From: Eubacteriales Family XIII. Incertae Sedis bacterium
GTDB lineage: Bacteria; Bacillota; Clostridia; Peptostreptococcales; Anaerovoracaceae
Length of the DNA: 60,317 bases
Assembly (NCBI GenBank): GCA_031264295.1
Contig: JAISED010000062.1
Coordinates: 1-60,317, forward strand
Direction: 5' to 3'
The position numbers were made by a program, and so were the translations under genes. The notes under the pieces were generated by a model. It was not told the origin of the DNA. It ran no database searches and saw only the letters and a program-made list of their open reading frames with translations. Positions 1 to 12,466 of this stretch are shown one piece after another. How positions within the stretch are numbered: the first letter of the stretch is position 1; each line of letters begins with the position of its first letter.

Positions 1-105
1 GGTCTTGGTTATCGCCGCCGTCAGGGTCGTCTTACCGTGATCGATATGACCGATTGTGCCGATATTTACGTGCGGCTTTGTCCTTTCGAATTTAGCTTTT
101 GCCAT
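1..105 (-). CDS. tuf: Elongation factor Tu, N-terminal fragment (cut by window edge)
   Basis: The 35 codons present read [20 protein letters not shown] followed by [15 protein letters not shown], the EF-Tu N-terminus with the G1/P-loop motif [10 protein letters not shown]-Tu is the GTPase that brings aminoacyl-tRNA to the ribosome. The ATG at 105 follows a canonical AAGGAGGT at 114-121. It lies 66 bases after fusA in the same direction, the usual str-operon order, and is probably co-transcribed. The rest lies outside the window. Confidence 0.97.
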   Translation of the reverse strand, partial: MAKAKFERTKPHVNIGTIGHIDHGKTTLTAAITKT

Positions 106-171
106 TTTAATTTACCTCCTTAAGGCTTGTATCCGTATAATCTTTTAATTTCTTTATAATCTTTTATTTCC

Positions 172-2235
172 TTATCGGTTTATTTTTTCAACTAAACTTT
201 CCGGCAGTTTCTCGAAGTGATCGAACTGCATCACGTACACGCCTCTGCCCTGGGTCTTCGATCTGAGATCTGTAGCGTAGCCGAACATCTCCGACAATGG
301 GACAAGTCCTCTTATCGCAACCGCGCCCGAGGCCATATCGGATCCTTCGATTCTGCCTCTGCGGGAACTTATGTCCCCGATCACATCGCCCATGTATTCG
401 TCCGGAACCGTAACTTCGATTTTGAATATCGGTTCCAGAATAACGGGCGCCGCTTTTTTAGCCGCTTCCCTGAAGGCCAGTGAGCCTGCGATCTTGAATG
501 CCATCTCCGATGAGTCCACTTCATGATATGAGCCGTCATACAGCTCAACGCCGATGTCAACCACCTGATAGCCCGCAAGGGGGCCGTTAAGCATGGCTTC
601 CCTTATACCGTCTTCGATCTTGGGGATGTACTCCTTTGGAACAACACCTCCGATAATAGAATTCTTGAATTCAAATCCGCTTCCCGGTTCTCTCGGCGTC
701 ACACGTATCTTGACGTGCCCGTATTGACCGCGGCCGCCGGATTGTTTCGCGTACTTGTAGTCCACGTCCGACTCCTTGGTCAGGGTTTCCTTATATGAAA
801 CCTGAGGTTTACCGACGTTGGCCTCAACTTTGAATTCCCTGAGCAGCCTGTCCACGATGATTTCGAGGTGCAGCTCGCCCATGCCCGCTATTAAGGTTTG
901 ACCGGTATCCTCATTTGTGTACGTCTTGAACGTCGGATCTTCCTCCGCCAGTTTCGAGAGGGCGACGCCCATCTTCTCCTGTCCTGCCTTCGTCTTAGGC
1001 TCGATGGCTATTTCGATCACAGGATCCGGAAATTCCATCGACTCCAATATAACCGGGTGTTTCTCATCGCACAAGGTATCCCCTGTGGTCGTGTCCTTGA
1101 GTCCCACCGCTGCGGCTATGTCGCCGGAATAGGCTTCGTCCAGTTCCTCACGCCTGTTGGCGTGCATCTGCAGAATCCTGCCGATACGTTCTTTCTTATC
1201 CTTTGTAGAATTATACACATGTGATCCGGCCTTCAATGTTCCGGAATACACGCGGAAAAACGCCAGCTTGCCGACATAGGGGTCAACCATGATCTTGAAC
1301 GCCAGTGCGGAGAAATGTCCCTTGTCGTCTGTGGGACGTTCCGTCTCTTCGTCCGTATCCGGATTCACGCCTTTTATCGCCGGGATATCAAGCGGAGACG
1401 GCAGGTAATCCACAACCGCGTCCAGCATCATCTGTACGCCCTTGTTCCTGTACGCAGAACCGCAAGTGACCGGAACCATACTGCCGCTAATCGTCATCTT
1501 CCTGATGGCGGCGCGTATCTCGGCGCTTGTCAGTTCTTCTCCTTCGAGGTATTTTTCCAGCAGTTCTTCCTCCGCTTCGGCTACCGCCTCCAGCATATTA
1601 TGGCGCCACTCGTCGGCCGTCTCTTTAAGATTCTCTGGAATCGGCTCCGTGGCATACTCTTTTCCGAGGTCGTCCTTGTAGATCTCCGCTCTCATCTCAA
1701 TGAGATCGATAATGCCTACGAAGTCGCCCTCCGCGCCTATGGGTATCTGAACCGGCACAGCGTTCGCCTTCAATCTGTCTTTAACCATATTGACGACTCT
1801 GTAGAAATCGGCGCCCATGATATCCATTTTATTCACGAATATCATCCTGGGAACACCGTACTTTTCCGCCTGTCTCCATACAGTCTCAGACTGCGGTTCG
1901 ACGCCGCCTTTCGCGCAGAGCACTGTAACCGCTCCGTCAAGCACCCTCAGTGAGCGCTCAACTTCAACGGTGAAGTCCACATGTCCCGGAGTATCGATGA
2001 TATTTATCCTTGTATCTCTCCACTGTGCAGTCGTAGCAGCCGAGGTGATCGTGATACCACGCTCTTGCTCCTGCGGCATCCAGTCCATTGTAGCTGCACC
2101 TTCGTGCACCTCTCCAATCTTGTGGGTCTTGCCCGTATAGAATAGTATTCTTTCGGTAGTGGTTGTTTTTCCGGCGTCTATGTGCGCCATAATTCCGATG
2201 TTTCGCGTTTTTTCAAGTGAAAATGGGCGTGGCAT
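172..2235 (-). CDS. fusA: Elongation factor G
   Basis: A 687-residue translational GTPase that drives ribosomal translocation. The N-terminus has the G1 motif AHIDAGKTT, then the G2/G3 regions ([16 protein letters not shown]) and G4 NKMD. The C-terminus has the domain IV/V signature [14 protein letters not shown] and [13 protein letters not shown]. Length is normal for bacterial EF-G. The ATG at 2235 has a strong AAAGGAGGT site. It sits between rpsG and tuf, as in the str operon of most Bacillota. Nothing suggests a specialised EF-G paralogue. Confidence 0.98.
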   Translation of the reverse strand: MPRPFSLEKTRNIGIMAHIDAGKTTTTERILFYTGKTHKIGEVHEGAATMDWMPQEQERGITITSAATTAQWRDTRINIIDTPGHVDFTVEVERSLRVLDGAVTVLCAKGGVEPQSETVWRQAEKYGVPRMIFVNKMDIMGADFYRVVNMVKDRLKANAVPVQIPIGAEGDFVGIIDLIEMRAEIYKDDLGKEYATEPIPENLKETADEWRHNMLEAVAEAEEELLEKYLEGEELTSAEIRAAIRKMTISGSMVPVTCGSAYRNKGVQMMLDAVVDYLPSPLDIPAIKGVNPDTDEETERPTDDKGHFSALAFKIMVDPYVGKLAFFRVYSGTLKAGSHVYNSTKDKKERIGRILQMHANRREELDEAYSGDIAAAVGLKDTTTGDTLCDEKHPVILESMEFPDPVIEIAIEPKTKAGQEKMGVALSKLAEEDPTFKTYTNEDTGQTLIAGMGELHLEIIVDRLLREFKVEANVGKPQVSYKETLTKESDVDYKYAKQSGGRGQYGHVKIRVTPREPGSGFEFKNSIIGGVVPKEYIPKIEDGIREAMLNGPLAGYQVVDIGVELYDGSYHEVDSSEMAFKIAGSLAFREAAKKAAPVILEPIFKIEVTVPDEYMGDVIGDISSRRGRIEGSDMASGAVAIRGLVPLSEMFGYATDLRSKTQGRGVYVMQFDHFEKLPESLVEKINR

Positions 2236-2301
2236 CAGTTTACCTCCTTTCTGCGAAATTTTTCGCTTCTGCCAGACCTTGATGCTCTAATTTCAATGCA
2301 A

Positions 2302-2772
2302 TTACCATCTATAGTGCGCGAACGCCCTATTGGCTTCCGCCATCTTATGTGTGTCTTCTTTTCTCTTGACCGACGCGCCTGTATTGTTAGCGGCATCCAT
2401 CAATTCTTTAGCGAGTCTTTCGGACATGGTCTTCTCGCCTCTGGCGCGGGTGAATTTTGTCAGCCATCTCAATGCCAGCGTCTGACGTCTTTCCGCCCTT
2501 ACCTCCATCGGCACCTGATAGTTGGCGCCGCCCACACGCCTTGCTTTAACCTCAAGCACAGGCATAATGTTATTCATTGCCTTTTGAAAGATTTCAAGGG
2601 GTTCATCTCCCGTAACCTTTCCTATGCGCTCAAACGCATCATATACAATGGTTTGAGCGACTCCCTTTTTCCCGTCCAGCATTATACTGTTGATCAGTTT
2701 TGCTACAACAATACTGTTATAAATTGGATCGGGGAGGATTTCCCGTTTAGGAACGCTTCCTTTTCTTGGCAC
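2302..2772 (-). CDS. rpsG: 30S ribosomal protein S7
   Basis: A 156-residue protein beginning [15 protein letters not shown] and ending [11 protein letters not shown], typical S7. S7 nucleates folding of the 16S rRNA 3' major domain and contacts tRNA at the E site. The start is GTG at 2772, set by AAGGAGGG just upstream; extending to the ATG at 2942 would give residues unlike S7. About 290 bases separate it from rpsL, longer than usual in a str operon. That gap may hold leader structure for translational feedback, but no definite fold is claimed. Confidence 0.97.
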   Translation of the reverse strand: MPRKGSVPKREILPDPIYNSIVVAKLINSIMLDGKKGVAQTIVYDAFERIGKVTGDEPLEIFQKAMNNIMPVLEVKARRVGGANYQVPMEVRAERRQTLALRWLTKFTRARGEKTMSERLAKELMDAANNTGASVKRKEDTHKMAEANRAFAHYRW

Positions 2773-3060
2773 TCTTCTTCCCTCCTTGCTTGTTTTTTCG
2801 CGTAGTCCGCGCCGCCGGTCTCACGTCTCCGGTTCATAAACCAGTTGACGCCGCTGTCTGCGTTCACCGTTCGCACCGCCTTTACCCCGCGTAAAAAACC
2901 GCAATTATTTACATAAACAATTCGTTTATCGGTACTCGACAACTCTTGTTTGCCGCTGCGCCTTGTGATATTGTCCGATTTCAGAAGCGGTACTCCGCCG
3001 AGCCATCATATCTATATCACGGCACATCTCACCGGGTCTATAACCCGACTGAATATCCGA

Positions 3061-3483
3061 TTATTTCGCTTTTGCTTTGGGCCTTTTAGCGCCGTATTTT
3101 GACCGCGCCTGGTTTCTGTTCGAAACGCCCGATGTGTCTAGCACGCCCCTTACGATGTGATAACGCACACCAGGAAGATCCTTAACCCTTCCTCCTCTGA
3201 TCAGCACAACACTGTGCTCCTGCAGATTGTGTCCGATACCCGGTATGTAGGCGATGACTTCGATACCGTTGGAAAGACGTACCCTTGCTACCTTTCTGAG
3301 CGCAGAATTCGGTTTCTTCGGCGTTACAGTCTTCACAGACGTGCAAACCCCGCGTTTCTGAGGCGAAGCTTGATTGGTCGGCGTCCTTCTGAGGGTATTG
3401 AGACCCTTGAGCAGCGCCGGCGCAGTCGATTTCTTCACCGCCGTAGTTCTGCCTTCTCTGACAAGTTGATTGATTGTCGGCAT
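3061..3483 (-). CDS. rpsL: 30S ribosomal protein S12
   Basis: A 140-residue protein starting [11 protein letters not shown], with [17 protein letters not shown] and the basic tail [14 protein letters not shown]12 lies at the decoding centre and is where streptomycin-resistance mutations arise; the lysine of TPKKPNSA is the normal sensitive residue. The reading frame stays open upstream to 3615, but the ATG at 3483 with AGAAAGGAGAAAA just upstream is the conserved start. No L7Ae-like gene lies between rpoC and rpsL, unlike many Bacillota. Confidence 0.97.
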   Translation of the reverse strand: MPTINQLVREGRTTAVKKSTAPALLKGLNTLRRTPTNQASPQKRGVCTSVKTVTPKKPNSALRKVARVRLSNGIEVIAYIPGIGHNLQEHSVVLIRGGRVKDLPGVRYHIVRGVLDTSGVSNRNQARSKYGAKRPKAKAK

Positions 3484-3586
3484 AATTTTCTCCTTTCTCC
3501 GCACGGCGAACGCCCCGCGGCAATTTGTCTTTCTTTCGTATTTGGCTTTTAAAACCTTGGCTTGCAAAAATCGCAAGCCACAGATT

Positions 3587-3632
3587 AGTTTATCACACAT
3601 CGGGGCGGCAATCAAGTGTTTTTGCCGCCCCG
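3587..3632 (-). promoter_or_regulatory. Candidate str-operon promoter and rpoC/rpsL intergenic hairpin
   Basis: On the minus strand a -35 like TTGATT (3610-3615) and a -10 like TAAACT (3587-3592) are spaced 17 bp, about 100 bases upstream of rpsL. The -35 lies in the arm of a strong inverted repeat (CGGGGCGGCA at 3601-3610 with TGCCGCCCCG at 3623-3632). This could act as an rpoC 3'-end structure, although no T-run follows. A second smaller hairpin, GGCTTGC/GCAAGCC, lies at 3560-3580 in the presumed leader. Function inferred from spacing only. Confidence 0.4.
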
Positions 3633-3658
3633 AATGATAAATTATAGTTCTTACGCCA

Positions 3659-6600
3659 TCAATCGATCTCTACTATCTCAGAACCCGGTATCATCTCATC
3701 GGGTACTTCGATCATATCCGCGATTTCAGCGATCTCTTCCTCATCCATGTCGTCGTCATCGAAGTTATACGATGCGAACGACTCCATATACTCGGTATTA
3801 ACACCATAATCGACGCCAATATTCTTGTAGCGTTTCATGCCCGTACCGGCCGGAATGAGTTTACCGATTATGACGTTCTCCTTGAGTCCGAGCAGTTTGT
3901 CCGTTTTGCCCTTGATCGCAGCATCCGTAAGCACCCTTGTGGTCTCTTGGAATGAAGCCGCAGACAGGAATGAACTCGTAGCCAGCGAAGCCTTTGTGAT
4001 CCCCAGCAACACCCGCTTGCCTACGGCCGGTTCTCCGTCCTCCGGCAGCTGCGCGTTTGCCTCCTCGATCTCCGCCTTACTGTAAAGTCCTCCGGGCAGG
4101 AGCCACGTGTCGCCCACTTCATCTATCTTAAACTTAGACAACATCTGGCTTACGATAACCTCGACATGTTTATCGTTTATATCGACGCCCTGCATCTTAT
4201 AGACGCGCTGCACTTCCTTGAGCAGATACTGGTACACGCCTTCGACGCCCTTCAGCCTCAGGATATCATGCGGATTTAAGGGACCCAGTGTGAGCTGATC
4301 GCCCGCCTGGATGTAATCGCCTTCCTTCACGATCATCCTGGCGCCGTAAGGTATCACGTAGGTTCTTTCCTCTTCGCCGCGAATCCTTACCTCCGTCTTA
4401 TTGTCCTTCCGCGCTGTTATAGCCACTACCGTGCCTTCAGCTTCGCAGATCTCCGCTATGCTCTTCGGTTTACGCGCTTCGAACAATTCTTCTACCCTGG
4501 GAAGACCATGCGTAATATCACCGCCCGCAACGCCCCCGGTATGGAATGTTCTCATGGTAAGCTGAGTGCCGGGTTCGCCTATCGACTGAGCCGCTGTAAT
4601 CCCAACAGCTTCCCCGATGTTAACGCTCTCGCCCGTAGCGAGATTACGGCCGTAGCACTTCGCGCATGTACCGCTCTCGCTGTGGCAGGTCATTACAGAA
4701 CGTATAGCCACAGCCTCTATGCCCGCCGCTTCTATTGCTTCTGCGGCGATCTCGGATATCTCGTCATTCTGCTCAACGATCAGATCTCCGGTCACGGGAT
4801 CGAAGATGTCTGCAAGAGATGTTCTGCCTATTATCCTATGCTTCAGCGGCTCGATTACCTCCTTGCCGCTTGTGAAAGCCATTACTTCTATGCCCTCGTC
4901 GGTGCCGCAATCATGCTCACGCACGATCACATTGTGGGACACGTCCACGAGACGCCTGGTAAGATATCCCGACTCCGCCGTTCTGAGCGCCGTATCCGCC
5001 AGACCTTTTCTGGCGCCGTTCGTCGATATAAAGTACTCCAAGACGGAAAGCCCTTCCCTGAAATTGGCTTTAATGGGAATCTCTATGGTTCTGCCGGATG
5101 CGTTCGCCATCAGTCCGCGCATACCGCCTATCTGCTTTATCTGGTTCTTGCTGCCTCTGGCGCCCGAGTGCGCCATGATATACAAGTTGTTCAGCGTGCC
5201 CAATGATTTCATCAATGCGTCCGCCACATCCTCGGTGGCGCGGTTCCAAGTATTACATGACTGCTCATACCGTTCCGCGTCGGACATCAGACCCCTTCTG
5301 TACGCCGTTTCATACTGCGCGACCTTCTGTTCCGCCTCAGAAACGATCTGCTCCTTTTCCGGCGGTATTTCCATATCGGAAACGCTTATCGTTATCGCCG
5401 CCACCGTGGAATAATGGAAGCCTACATCCTTGATATAGTCCAGCATGATCGCCGTCTCAGTATTTCCATGCAAACGATAGCAGCGCTCAATGATCTGTCC
5501 CAGTCGTTTCTTGTCGCACAAAAAGTCTATTTCCAGCGAATAAGAATCATCCGTCCTGTCCACAAAACCGAGATCCTGCGGAATATGTTCATTGAAAATA
5601 AACCTTCCAACCGTCGATTTGATGAGTCTGCCCCGCGTGTCGTCCTCGCCCGACCAACGTCTCACCTTGACTTCCGCGTGCAAGCCTACTACATTATTTC
5701 TGTAAGCCATGAGCATCTCGTCAAAATCCGTGAAGACCTTGCCGTCGCCCTTCTCTCCGGGCGTATTCCTCTCTTTCACTCCGGGATGCGTCAGATAATA
5801 GCTCCCCAGTATCATATCCTGCGTAGGCGTGGTTATAGGTGAACCGTCCTTCGGCGCAAGAATATTGTTCACCGAAAGCATGAGAAATCTGGCTTCAGCT
5901 TGCGCCTCGACCGTGAGCGGCACGTGTACCGCCATCTGATCCCCGTCGAAGTCCGCGTTGTAAGCCGTGCAGACAAGCGGATGCAGTTTTATCGCCTTGC
6001 CCTCGACCAAAACCGGTTCAAAAGCCTGTATGCCCAGCCGATGCAAGGTAGGCGCCCGATTCAGAAGTACGGGGTGTTCCTTGATAACCTCGTCAAGCAC
6101 ATCCCACACCTCGGGTTTTATCTTCTCGACCATACGCTTCGCGCTCTTTATATTGTGCGCGTAGCCGTTATATACCAATTCCTTCATTATGAAGGGCTTA
6201 AAGAGTTCAAGCGCCATTTTCTTCGGCAATCCGCACTGATAGAATTTAAGCTCGGGTCCTACCACTATAACAGAACGTCCCGAATAGTCGACGCGCTTGC
6301 CCAGAAGGTTCTGCCTGAATCTGCCCTGCTTCCCTTTCAGCATGTCCGAAAGCGATTTCAGGGGTCTTGAGCCGGGTCCGGTAACAGGCCTGCCTCTCCG
6401 CCCATTATCAATGAGCGCGTCCACAGCCTCCTGCAGCATGCGCTTTTCATTTCTCACGATTATATCGGGGGCGTTCAGCGCTAACAACCGCAACAACCTG
6501 TTATTTCTGTTGATCACTCGTCTGTAAAGGTCGTTCAGATCCGATGTTGCGAACCTGCCGCCGTCCAACTGAACCATAGGTCTCAAGTCGGGCGGTATAA

Positions 6601-7297
6601 CAGGAATAACCTCCAATATCATCCATTCGGGTTTATTGCCCGACAGTCTCAGCGCTTCTATCACCTCAAGCCGCCGTACAATGCGGATCTTCTTCTGGCC
6701 TGTTGAATCCTTGAGCTTCTCGCGCATTCCCGCCGCGAGTTCCTCGAGATCTATCTGAGCCAACAACTCCCGTACAGCTTCCGCACCCATCGCGGCTTTG
6801 AAGTCATTGCCGTATCTTTCCCTGCAATCCCTGTACTGCTGTTCGGTAAGTATCTCCTTGCGTATGAGATCTGTATCTCCCGGATCGGTCACTATGTAAG
6901 CTGCGAAATACAAGACCTTTTCAAGGTTCCTCGGCGATATGTCAAGCACCAGTCCGATACGACTGGGTATGCCCTTGAAATACCATATATGCGATACAGG
7001 TGCGGCAAGTTCGATATGCCCCATTCTCTCCCGCCTTACCTTCGCCTTTGTCACTTCGACGCCGCAGCGGTCGCACACTATCCCCTTATAACGTATACGC
7101 TTGTACTTACCGCAGTGACATTCCCAGTCCTTAGTCGGCCCGAATATTTTCTCGCAAAAAAGTCCGTCTTTCTCAGGCTTTAGAGTCCTGTAATTGATCG
7201 TTTCGGGCTTTTTCACCTCGCCGCGCGACCAACTCCTTATCTTGTCGGTTGACGCCAGGCTTATCTGGAGCGCTTCAAAATTGTTTAATTCATACAA
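3659..7297 (-). CDS. rpoC: DNA-directed RNA polymerase subunit beta'
   Basis: A 1212-residue beta' subunit. The N-terminal zinc ribbon is [20 protein letters not shown]. The catalytic Mg-binding loop is [15 protein letters not shown], and the second zinc site is [11 protein letters not shown]. The trigger-loop region contains [24 protein letters not shown] (positions given; the key residues are standard). Length matches clostridial RpoC. The likely start is TTG at 7297, about nine bases after GAGAGGGG. It lies 15 bp downstream of rpoB and is clearly co-transcribed. The C-terminus is acidic (DDDDMDEEE). Confidence 0.98.
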   Translation of the reverse strand: MYELNNFEALQISLASTDKIRSWSRGEVKKPETINYRTLKPEKDGLFCEKIFGPTKDWECHCGKYKRIRYKGIVCDRCGVEVTKAKVRRERMGHIELAAPVSHIWYFKGIPSRIGLVLDISPRNLEKVLYFAAYIVTDPGDTDLIRKEILTEQQYRDCRERYGNDFKAAMGAEAVRELLAQIDLEELAAGMREKLKDSTGQKKIRIVRRLEVIEALRLSGNKPEWMILEVIPVIPPDLRPMVQLDGGRFATSDLNDLYRRVINRNNRLLRLLALNAPDIIVRNEKRMLQEAVDALIDNGRRGRPVTGPGSRPLKSLSDMLKGKQGRFRQNLLGKRVDYSGRSVIVVGPELKFYQCGLPKKMALELFKPFIMKELVYNGYAHNIKSAKRMVEKIKPEVWDVLDEVIKEHPVLLNRAPTLHRLGIQAFEPVLVEGKAIKLHPLVCTAYNADFDGDQMAVHVPLTVEAQAEARFLMLSVNNILAPKDGSPITTPTQDMILGSYYLTHPGVKERNTPGEKGDGKVFTDFDEMLMAYRNNVVGLHAEVKVRRWSGEDDTRGRLIKSTVGRFIFNEHIPQDLGFVDRTDDSYSLEIDFLCDKKRLGQIIERCYRLHGNTETAIMLDYIKDVGFHYSTVAAITISVSDMEIPPEKEQIVSEAEQKVAQYETAYRRGLMSDAERYEQSCNTWNRATEDVADALMKSLGTLNNLYIMAHSGARGSKNQIKQIGGMRGLMANASGRTIEIPIKANFREGLSVLEYFISTNGARKGLADTALRTAESGYLTRRLVDVSHNVIVREHDCGTDEGIEVMAFTSGKEVIEPLKHRIIGRTSLADIFDPVTGDLIVEQNDEISEIAAEAIEAAGIEAVAIRSVMTCHSESGTCAKCYGRNLATGESVNIGEAVGITAAQSIGEPGTQLTMRTFHTGGVAGGDITHGLPRVEELFEARKPKSIAEICEAEGTVVAITARKDNKTEVRIRGEEERTYVIPYGARMIVKEGDYIQAGDQLTLGPLNPHDILRLKGVEGVYQYLLKEVQRVYKMQGVDINDKHVEVIVSQMLSKFKIDEVGDTWLLPGGLYSKAEIEEANAQLPEDGEPAVGKRVLLGITKASLATSSFLSAASFQETTRVLTDAAIKGKTDKLLGLKENVIIGKLIPAGTGMKRYKNIGVDYGVNTEYMESFASYNFDDDDMDEEEIAEIADMIEVPDEMIPGSEIVEID

Positions 7298-7312
7298 AAA
7301 GCATTCCCCTCT

Positions 7313-10300
7313 CTATCGGTTTTCTTCCGGGTTATCGACTATAGTTAAGGACTCTTTATCTTCGGATGATTCAGCCAAATCACCAGTAGTTTCCTCCGCG
7401 CCGTCTGCGAGGCCGTCTAAGGCGCCTGTCGCACCGTCGCCCACGAGTTCATCTCCAGCCGCGCCTGTCGCACCGCCGCCCACGAGTTCATCTCCGACCG
7501 CGCCTGTCGCACCGTCGCCCACAAGCTCATCTCCGACCGCGCCTGTCGCACCGCCGCCCACAAGCTCATCCACGACCGCACCTGTCGCACCGCCGCCCAC
7601 AAGCTCATCTCCAGCCGCGCCTGTTGCCCCGTCACCTACGAGACCGTCGCCGACCACTCCGCCGTCGACCACAAGACCATCATTCCCGATGAGAATGCTC
7701 CCGCCGCTCGGCTTAGGCGCGTCTTTCACAGATATCTCATCATCCAAGGCTTCATCGTTAAACGCCTCATCATCTATATCCGTCTCATCGCCCTCAAAAT
7801 CGTCATCGTTCAAGTCGTCGCCGTCCAAGAGATCCTCTTCATCGCCGAATGATTCATCCTCAATGATCCGTTCTATACTGGATACGTTTGTGATCTCAAC
7901 CGACTCCTTGAGCTCGATCTCTTCATATTCCTCGCTGAGTACCTTAACATCAAGACCCAGGCTTTGCATTTCTTTTATCAGAACCTTAAATGACTCCGGA
8001 ATCCCCGGTTCAGGTATGTTCTCGCCCTTTACGATCGCTTCATATGTCTTTACACGACCCACGACGTCGTCGGACTTCACCGTCAGAATCTCCTGAAGCG
8101 TATAAGCCGCGCCATAGGCCTCAAGCGCCCACACCTCCATTTCGCCGAACCTCTGACCGCCGAACTGAGCCTTTCCGCCAAGGGGCTGCTGAGTTACCAG
8201 TGAGTAGGGACCTGTGCTCCTTGCGTGAATCTTATCATCCACCAAATGGTGAAGCTTAAGCATATACATATAACCGACAGTTACCGGATTGTCGAAGGGT
8301 TCACCCGTTCGGCCGTCACGCAGTACGAGTTTGCCGCTCTTCGGAAAACCGTTCTCATCCAAAAGCTCTATGATGTCGGTCTCCGTAGCCCCGTCAAACA
8401 CAGGCGTAGATATGAACCAGTTCTTATGCGCCGCCACCAAACCGAGATGCACCTCAAGTACCTGCCCCACGTTCATACGCGAAGGCACGCCCAAAGGATT
8501 AAGCATGACCTGCAATGGTTGGCCGTTCTCAAGAAACGGCATATCCTCTTCGGGTAAAATCCTTGAGATAACGCCCTTATTGCCGTGACGTCCCGCCATT
8601 TTATCCCCGACGCTGATCTTACGCTTCGTCGCCACATAACAACGCACCAGCTTGTTCACTCCCGGAGGCAGTTCATCGCCGTTTTCGCGGCTGAATATCC
8701 TCACATCCACCACTATACCGGTCTCCCCGTGAGGGACGCGCAGCGAGGTATCCCTTACCTCCCTGGCCTTTTCACCGAATATAGCCCGCAATAAGCGTTC
8801 TTCCGCGGTCAGCTCGGTTTCGCCCTTGGGCGTCACCTTCCCGACTAGAATATCATAAGAACTGACCTCGGCGCCAATCCTAACTATGCCCTTTTCGTCC
8901 AAGTCGCGCAGAGCGTCCTCGCCCACGTTGGGTATATCCCTTGTGATCTCCTCCGGTCCAAGCTTGGTGTCACGCGCTTCCGCTTCATACTCTTCAATAT
9001 GAAGAGATGTTAGGACGTCGTCCATTATGAGACGCTCGTTCAGCACTATGGCATCCTCGTAATTGTAGCCTTCCCAAGTCATAAAGCCGATGAGCAGATT
9101 CTTACCCAGCGCCACCTCGCCCTCATCTGTGGACGGTCCGTCGGCTATAACCTCTCCGTCCTCCACATGTTCGCCCTTATTTACGATGGGGCGCTGATTT
9201 ATACACGTTCCCTGATTTGAACGCTTGAATTTCAGCATATTGTAGACGTCTTTCCCGCCGTTGTCCCTTGCTATGACAATCCTGACCGCGTCTACATATT
9301 CAACAATACCTGCATTCTTTGCCAGTACCACGACGCCCGAATCATGAGCGGCGGTGTATTCCATGCCCGTTCCTATGATCGGCGCTTCCGTCACCAGAAG
9401 AGGCACCGCCTGTCTCTGCATGTTCGACCCCATGAGAGCCCTGTTAGCGTCGTCATTTTCAAGGAAGGGAATCATAGCCGTAGCTACCGATACGACCTGT
9501 TTCGGCGATACGTCCATATAGTCGATCATTTCCTTGGCGATCAGATCTATCTCTCCGCCGGCGCCCCGTGAAGCAACACGATGGTTTAGAAATCGTCCCT
9601 CTGCGTCCAGCGGCTCGTTGGCCTGGGCGATGATGAGCATTTCCTCCTCATCGGCTGTAAGGTAATCGATCTGTTCCGTAACGACGCCTCTTTCCTTATC
9701 AACCCTGCGATAAGGCGTTTCGATAAAACCATATTCGTTGATCTTTCCGTAAGTTGTAAGTGAGCCTATAAGTCCGATATTCGGACCTTCAGGCGTCTCT
9801 ATCGGGCACATCCTCCCATAATGGGAATGGTGCACGTCCCTCACCTCAAAACCGGCTCTCTCTCTGGACAATCCGCCCGGTCCTAATGCGGACAGCCTTC
9901 TTTTATGCGTAAGCTCAGCCAGTGGATTGTTCTGATCCATGAACTGGGAAAGCTGTGAACTGCCGAAAAACTCCTTGATCGCCGCCGTGACAGGCCTGAT
10001 ATTCATAAGCGCCTGAGGAGTGGTCACATCGATATCCTGTATGGTCATCCTTTCCTTGACGACCCTCTCCATCCTCGCAAGCCCTATTCTGAATTGATTC
10101 TGGAGCAGTTCGCCTACCGTCCTTACCCTTCTGTTGCCCAGATGATCGATATCGTCAGTAGTGCCTATGCCGTGAGCCAGATTCAATATATAGCTGATCG
10201 AAGCCACGATGTCGTCGACGATTATGTGCCTGGGCGCCAACTCGTTCCGCCTTGTTATCAGCGCCTCTCTTATGTCAGGTTCGGTCTCACAGTTTTTCAG

Positions 10301-11425
10301 TATATCCATAAGCACAGGATAATACACTTTTTCCTGCAATTTCAATTCACTGACATCGAAGTCGACGTAACGTCCCACCTCCACGAAGTTATTGCCTATG
10401 ATCTTCGCGACAAAATCCTCGTCGGTTTTGCCGTAAGCGAGGACGTATTTCACGCCCGAGTCTTCGATCTCCGCCGCCTGTCCGCGCGAGATCTTCTCAC
10501 CCATGCTCACGATCACTTCGCCCGTATTCGGGTCAAACACATCCTCAGCCGCAATAAGTCCGGCTACTCGTCCCGACAATCCGAGCTTTTTATTATATTT
10601 ATACCGCCCCACCTTGGCCAAATCGTAGCGCTTGGCGTCAAAAAACAGGGAATCAATAAGAGATTTTGCGCTTTCCACCGTCGGCGGTTCACCCGGTCTG
10701 AGCTTCTTATAGATCTCTTTGAGTCCGTCTTCATAACTGTTGGTCTGATCCTTTTCCAAGGTCTTCTGAAGTCTCGGGTCATTGCCCAGAAGATCCACTA
10801 TCTCTTTATTGGACGCAAATCCCAGCGCCCTTAGAAGCGTGGTTACAGGCTGCTTTCTTGTCCTGTCCACGCGCACGTTGATAACCTCGCTCGAATCAGT
10901 CTCATATTCAAGCCATGCTCCGCGATTCGGAATCACGGTGGTTGAATAGAGCTTATTGTTGGACTTATCCGCGGCTACATCATAATACGGTCCCGGCGAA
11001 CGCACAAGCTGGGTTACAACTACACGCTCGGCGCCGTTATATATAAATGTACCTTTTTCCGTCATGAGCGGGAAATCCCCCATAAAGACCTCCTGCTCCT
11101 TAACCTCGCCCGTCTCTTTATTTACAAGCCTCACCTTTACCTTGAGCGGAGCGGCGTAAGTAACATCACGTTCTTTACACTCTTCCTGCTCATATTTGGG
11201 AGGATCATTCGGCGTATTTAATGAGTGCTCCATGAACTCCAACACCAAATTCCCCGCATAATCCTTTATGGGGGAAATGTCCTCGAAAACTTCCTTCAAT
11301 CCTTCGTCTACAAACCACTTGTAGGATTCAGTTTGAATTTGGATCAGATTAGGCATTTCGGCGACTTCACGAATTTTTGAATAACTCATCCGTGTTTTTC
11401 TACCAATTCTAACAGGCTCAGGCAT
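7313..11425 (-). CDS. rpoB: DNA-directed RNA polymerase subunit beta with a repetitive C-terminal extension
   Basis: A 1370-residue beta subunit. The rifampicin region reads [20 protein letters not shown] then [15 protein letters not shown], without obvious resistance changes. The conserved C-terminal clamp sequence [20 protein letters not shown] is present. The core ends near residue 1180 ([17 protein letters not shown]). About 190 more residues follow: an acidic block ([18 protein letters not shown]), then six 13-residue repeats (type [13 protein letters not shown]), then a short acidic end. This tail is foreign to ordinary clostridial RpoB. Start chosen at ATG 11425, eight bases after CGAGGAG. 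rplJ and rplL are not directly upstream. Co-transcribed with rpoC. Confidence 0.97.
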   Translation of the reverse strand: MPEPVRIGRKTRMSYSKIREVAEMPNLIQIQTESYKWFVDEGLKEVFEDISPIKDYAGNLVLEFMEHSLNTPNDPPKYEQEECKERDVTYAAPLKVKVRLVNKETGEVKEQEVFMGDFPLMTEKGTFIYNGAERVVVTQLVRSPGPYYDVAADKSNNKLYSTTVIPNRGAWLEYETDSSEVINVRVDRTRKQPVTTLLRALGFASNKEIVDLLGNDPRLQKTLEKDQTNSYEDGLKEIYKKLRPGEPPTVESAKSLIDSLFFDAKRYDLAKVGRYKYNKKLGLSGRVAGLIAAEDVFDPNTGEVIVSMGEKISRGQAAEIEDSGVKYVLAYGKTDEDFVAKIIGNNFVEVGRYVDFDVSELKLQEKVYYPVLMDILKNCETEPDIREALITRRNELAPRHIIVDDIVASISYILNLAHGIGTTDDIDHLGNRRVRTVGELLQNQFRIGLARMERVVKERMTIQDIDVTTPQALMNIRPVTAAIKEFFGSSQLSQFMDQNNPLAELTHKRRLSALGPGGLSRERAGFEVRDVHHSHYGRMCPIETPEGPNIGLIGSLTTYGKINEYGFIETPYRRVDKERGVVTEQIDYLTADEEEMLIIAQANEPLDAEGRFLNHRVASRGAGGEIDLIAKEMIDYMDVSPKQVVSVATAMIPFLENDDANRALMGSNMQRQAVPLLVTEAPIIGTGMEYTAAHDSGVVVLAKNAGIVEYVDAVRIVIARDNGGKDVYNMLKFKRSNQGTCINQRPIVNKGEHVEDGEVIADGPSTDEGEVALGKNLLIGFMTWEGYNYEDAIVLNERLIMDDVLTSLHIEEYEAEARDTKLGPEEITRDIPNVGEDALRDLDEKGIVRIGAEVSSYDILVGKVTPKGETELTAEERLLRAIFGEKAREVRDTSLRVPHGETGIVVDVRIFSRENGDELPPGVNKLVRCYVATKRKISVGDKMAGRHGNKGVISRILPEEDMPFLENGQPLQVMLNPLGVPSRMNVGQVLEVHLGLVAAHKNWFISTPVFDGATETDIIELLDENGFPKSGKLVLRDGRTGEPFDNPVTVGYMYMLKLHHLVDDKIHARSTGPYSLVTQQPLGGKAQFGGQRFGEMEVWALEAYGAAYTLQEILTVKSDDVVGRVKTYEAIVKGENIPEPGIPESFKVLIKEMQSLGLDVKVLSEEYEEIELKESVEITNVSSIERIIEDESFGDEEDLLDGDDLNDDDFEGDETDIDDEAFNDEALDDEISVKDAPKPSGGSILIGNDGLVVDGGVVGDGLVGDGATGAAGDELVGGGATGAVVDELVGGGATGAVGDELVGDGATGAVGDELVGGGATGAAGDELVGDGATGALDGLADGAEETTGDLAESSEDKESLTIVDNPEENR
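7421..7655 (-). repeat. 39-bp tandem repeat, six copies, inside the 3' end of rpoB
   Basis: Six near-identical 39-base units keep the reading frame and encode 13-residue repeats (consensus [AV]GDELVG[DG]GATGA). Units differ by a few substitutions, such as D/G and A/V, typical of slippage or unequal crossing-over under weak constraint. The copy number may vary between isolates. Confidence 0.9.
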
Positions 11426-11476
11426 ACTCATCACTCCTCGCTTAGAATACAAGTTACATTAATATGGCAGTCTATT

Positions 11477-11505
11477 ATGTTATCATATTGAAGCCAAGGA
11501 GTCAA
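11477..11505 (-). promoter_or_regulatory. Sigma-70 type promoter for rpoBC
   Basis: Minus-strand TTGACT (11500-11505), 17-bp spacer, TAACAT (11477-11482), predicting a start near 11470 and a leader of about 45 bases before the rpoB ATG. Box sequences and spacing agree well with a vegetative promoter. It would let rpoBC be transcribed independently of any rplJL operon. Confidence 0.6.
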
Positions 11506-11941
11506 GCGATTTTTTTCAAAAACATAAAAAAACGCCGGGGCAAAAGTCTGATAATTCCGTCAATAAAAGCATCGCGCTGTGAATGATACTGTGTAACGCC
11601 TTGAAATTTCAAACGCCGCGTCAACTCTGCCATGCTGCTATTCTTCTGACCGGCGCGTCCATACCGACCCGTGCGGGCGCCCATAAAACTTCCCGGTTCA
11701 TTCATCCAGCTCTGCAAAATTGGCGCGGCGTCTGAGCTATCTCAATATCTTCAACTCGCAGCCTCGCTTAGAACATCAATCCGGCGTACGCGGCGTTTAC
11801 CCCCCTTCGGGTTCTTTCACGCACATTCCGCACACTGACGCCGACCACCTCTATCTACTTCAATAACCCTCTTGATACTTACAAACCTACTTAAATATAT
11901 CCATAACATTTTTAACTTCTATTTTAACTTCTACATTTTTT

Positions 11942-11981
11942 AAAAAACAGCGCCGTCCGGTTTGGCCGTACCAAACGGCGC
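11942..11981 (-). terminator. Intrinsic terminator (minus strand) ending the candidate RNA unit
   Basis: Minus-strand hairpin with outer arms GCGCCG/CGGCGC and an inner GTTTGG/CCAAAC pairing (11950-11981), followed by a run of six T (11942-11949). Upstream on the same strand there is no protein gene within the window. It therefore ends the unit starting near 12460, or acts as an attenuator before rpoB. Confidence 0.7.
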
Positions 11982-12460
11982 ATTCATAATTGATCAGACA
12001 ACCACCTCCTCGAAGAACTTTTCAACTCATAATCCAACCCATCATTATTTTGTAAATATTCTGTAAAGCTGTTTGTCACATGCCTTCATCCCCCGCCATA
12101 TTGCGTTCAACGGAAGATCTCAATGTATCTGATAACGCCATACACTCCCCTGCTATCCGCAATACCTGCAGTAATACCGCAGACAGCCGCTGACGCTTTG
12201 TCGGACGCCCGCGCCGGCGTCCACCTATGTCCTATCCCCGACCCTTCCTTGATCGGCGAAAGGTCTCATGCGATAACTCCCCGGCTTCAGCCGATTGGAG
12301 CTTACCGCACCCTGCGAATATGCTCCGCCGCCCCTATCGACGAACCTCCCCTTGCAATTCGCTTCTCTCTCTAGACTCGAAACAAGATTCGTTCAATCAA
12401 CTAACATATCTTGTAATTAAGCCCTTTTATCGCCAAATTTCCAACCCTTCTCTTTCTTTC
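11942..12460 (-). ncRNA. Candidate structured noncoding RNA or orphan riboswitch-like leader
   Basis: About 520 bases between a good promoter (12467-12495) and an intrinsic terminator (11942-11981), with no long reading frame on either strand. The central part (about 12150-12380) is much more GC-rich than its surroundings and full of self-complementary segments, for example GGACGCC/GGCGTCC-type arms. Only very short frames are visible: 21 codons at 12076-12141 and 13 codons overlapping the terminator. It lacks the recognisable signatures of RNase P RNA, tmRNA, SRP RNA, T-box or group II domain V. Weak resemblance to c-di-AMP riboswitch segments was judged insufficient. The class is unknown; the call rests on promoter, terminator and composition. 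Confidence 0.45.
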
Positions 12461-12466
12461 TATTCT

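Noticed and set aside
2703..2942. Minus-strand 79-codon frame overlapping the rpsG start
   Set aside because: It overlaps rpsG in another frame and lacks conservation features; the region is more likely leader.
7194..8096. Long Pro/Ser/Thr-rich plus-strand frame opposite rpoB
   Set aside because: Shadow of the rpoB tandem repeats; repeats open antisense frames automatically.
11502..11717. Minus-strand 71-codon frame just upstream of rpoB
   Set aside because: It runs into the rpoB -35 region, has no clear ribosome binding site and no recognisable sequence.
12150..12400. Possible c-di-AMP (ydaO) riboswitch on the minus strand
   Set aside because: Only short segments resemble it; the conserved paired elements could not be aligned as a whole, so only an unclassified RNA is reported.
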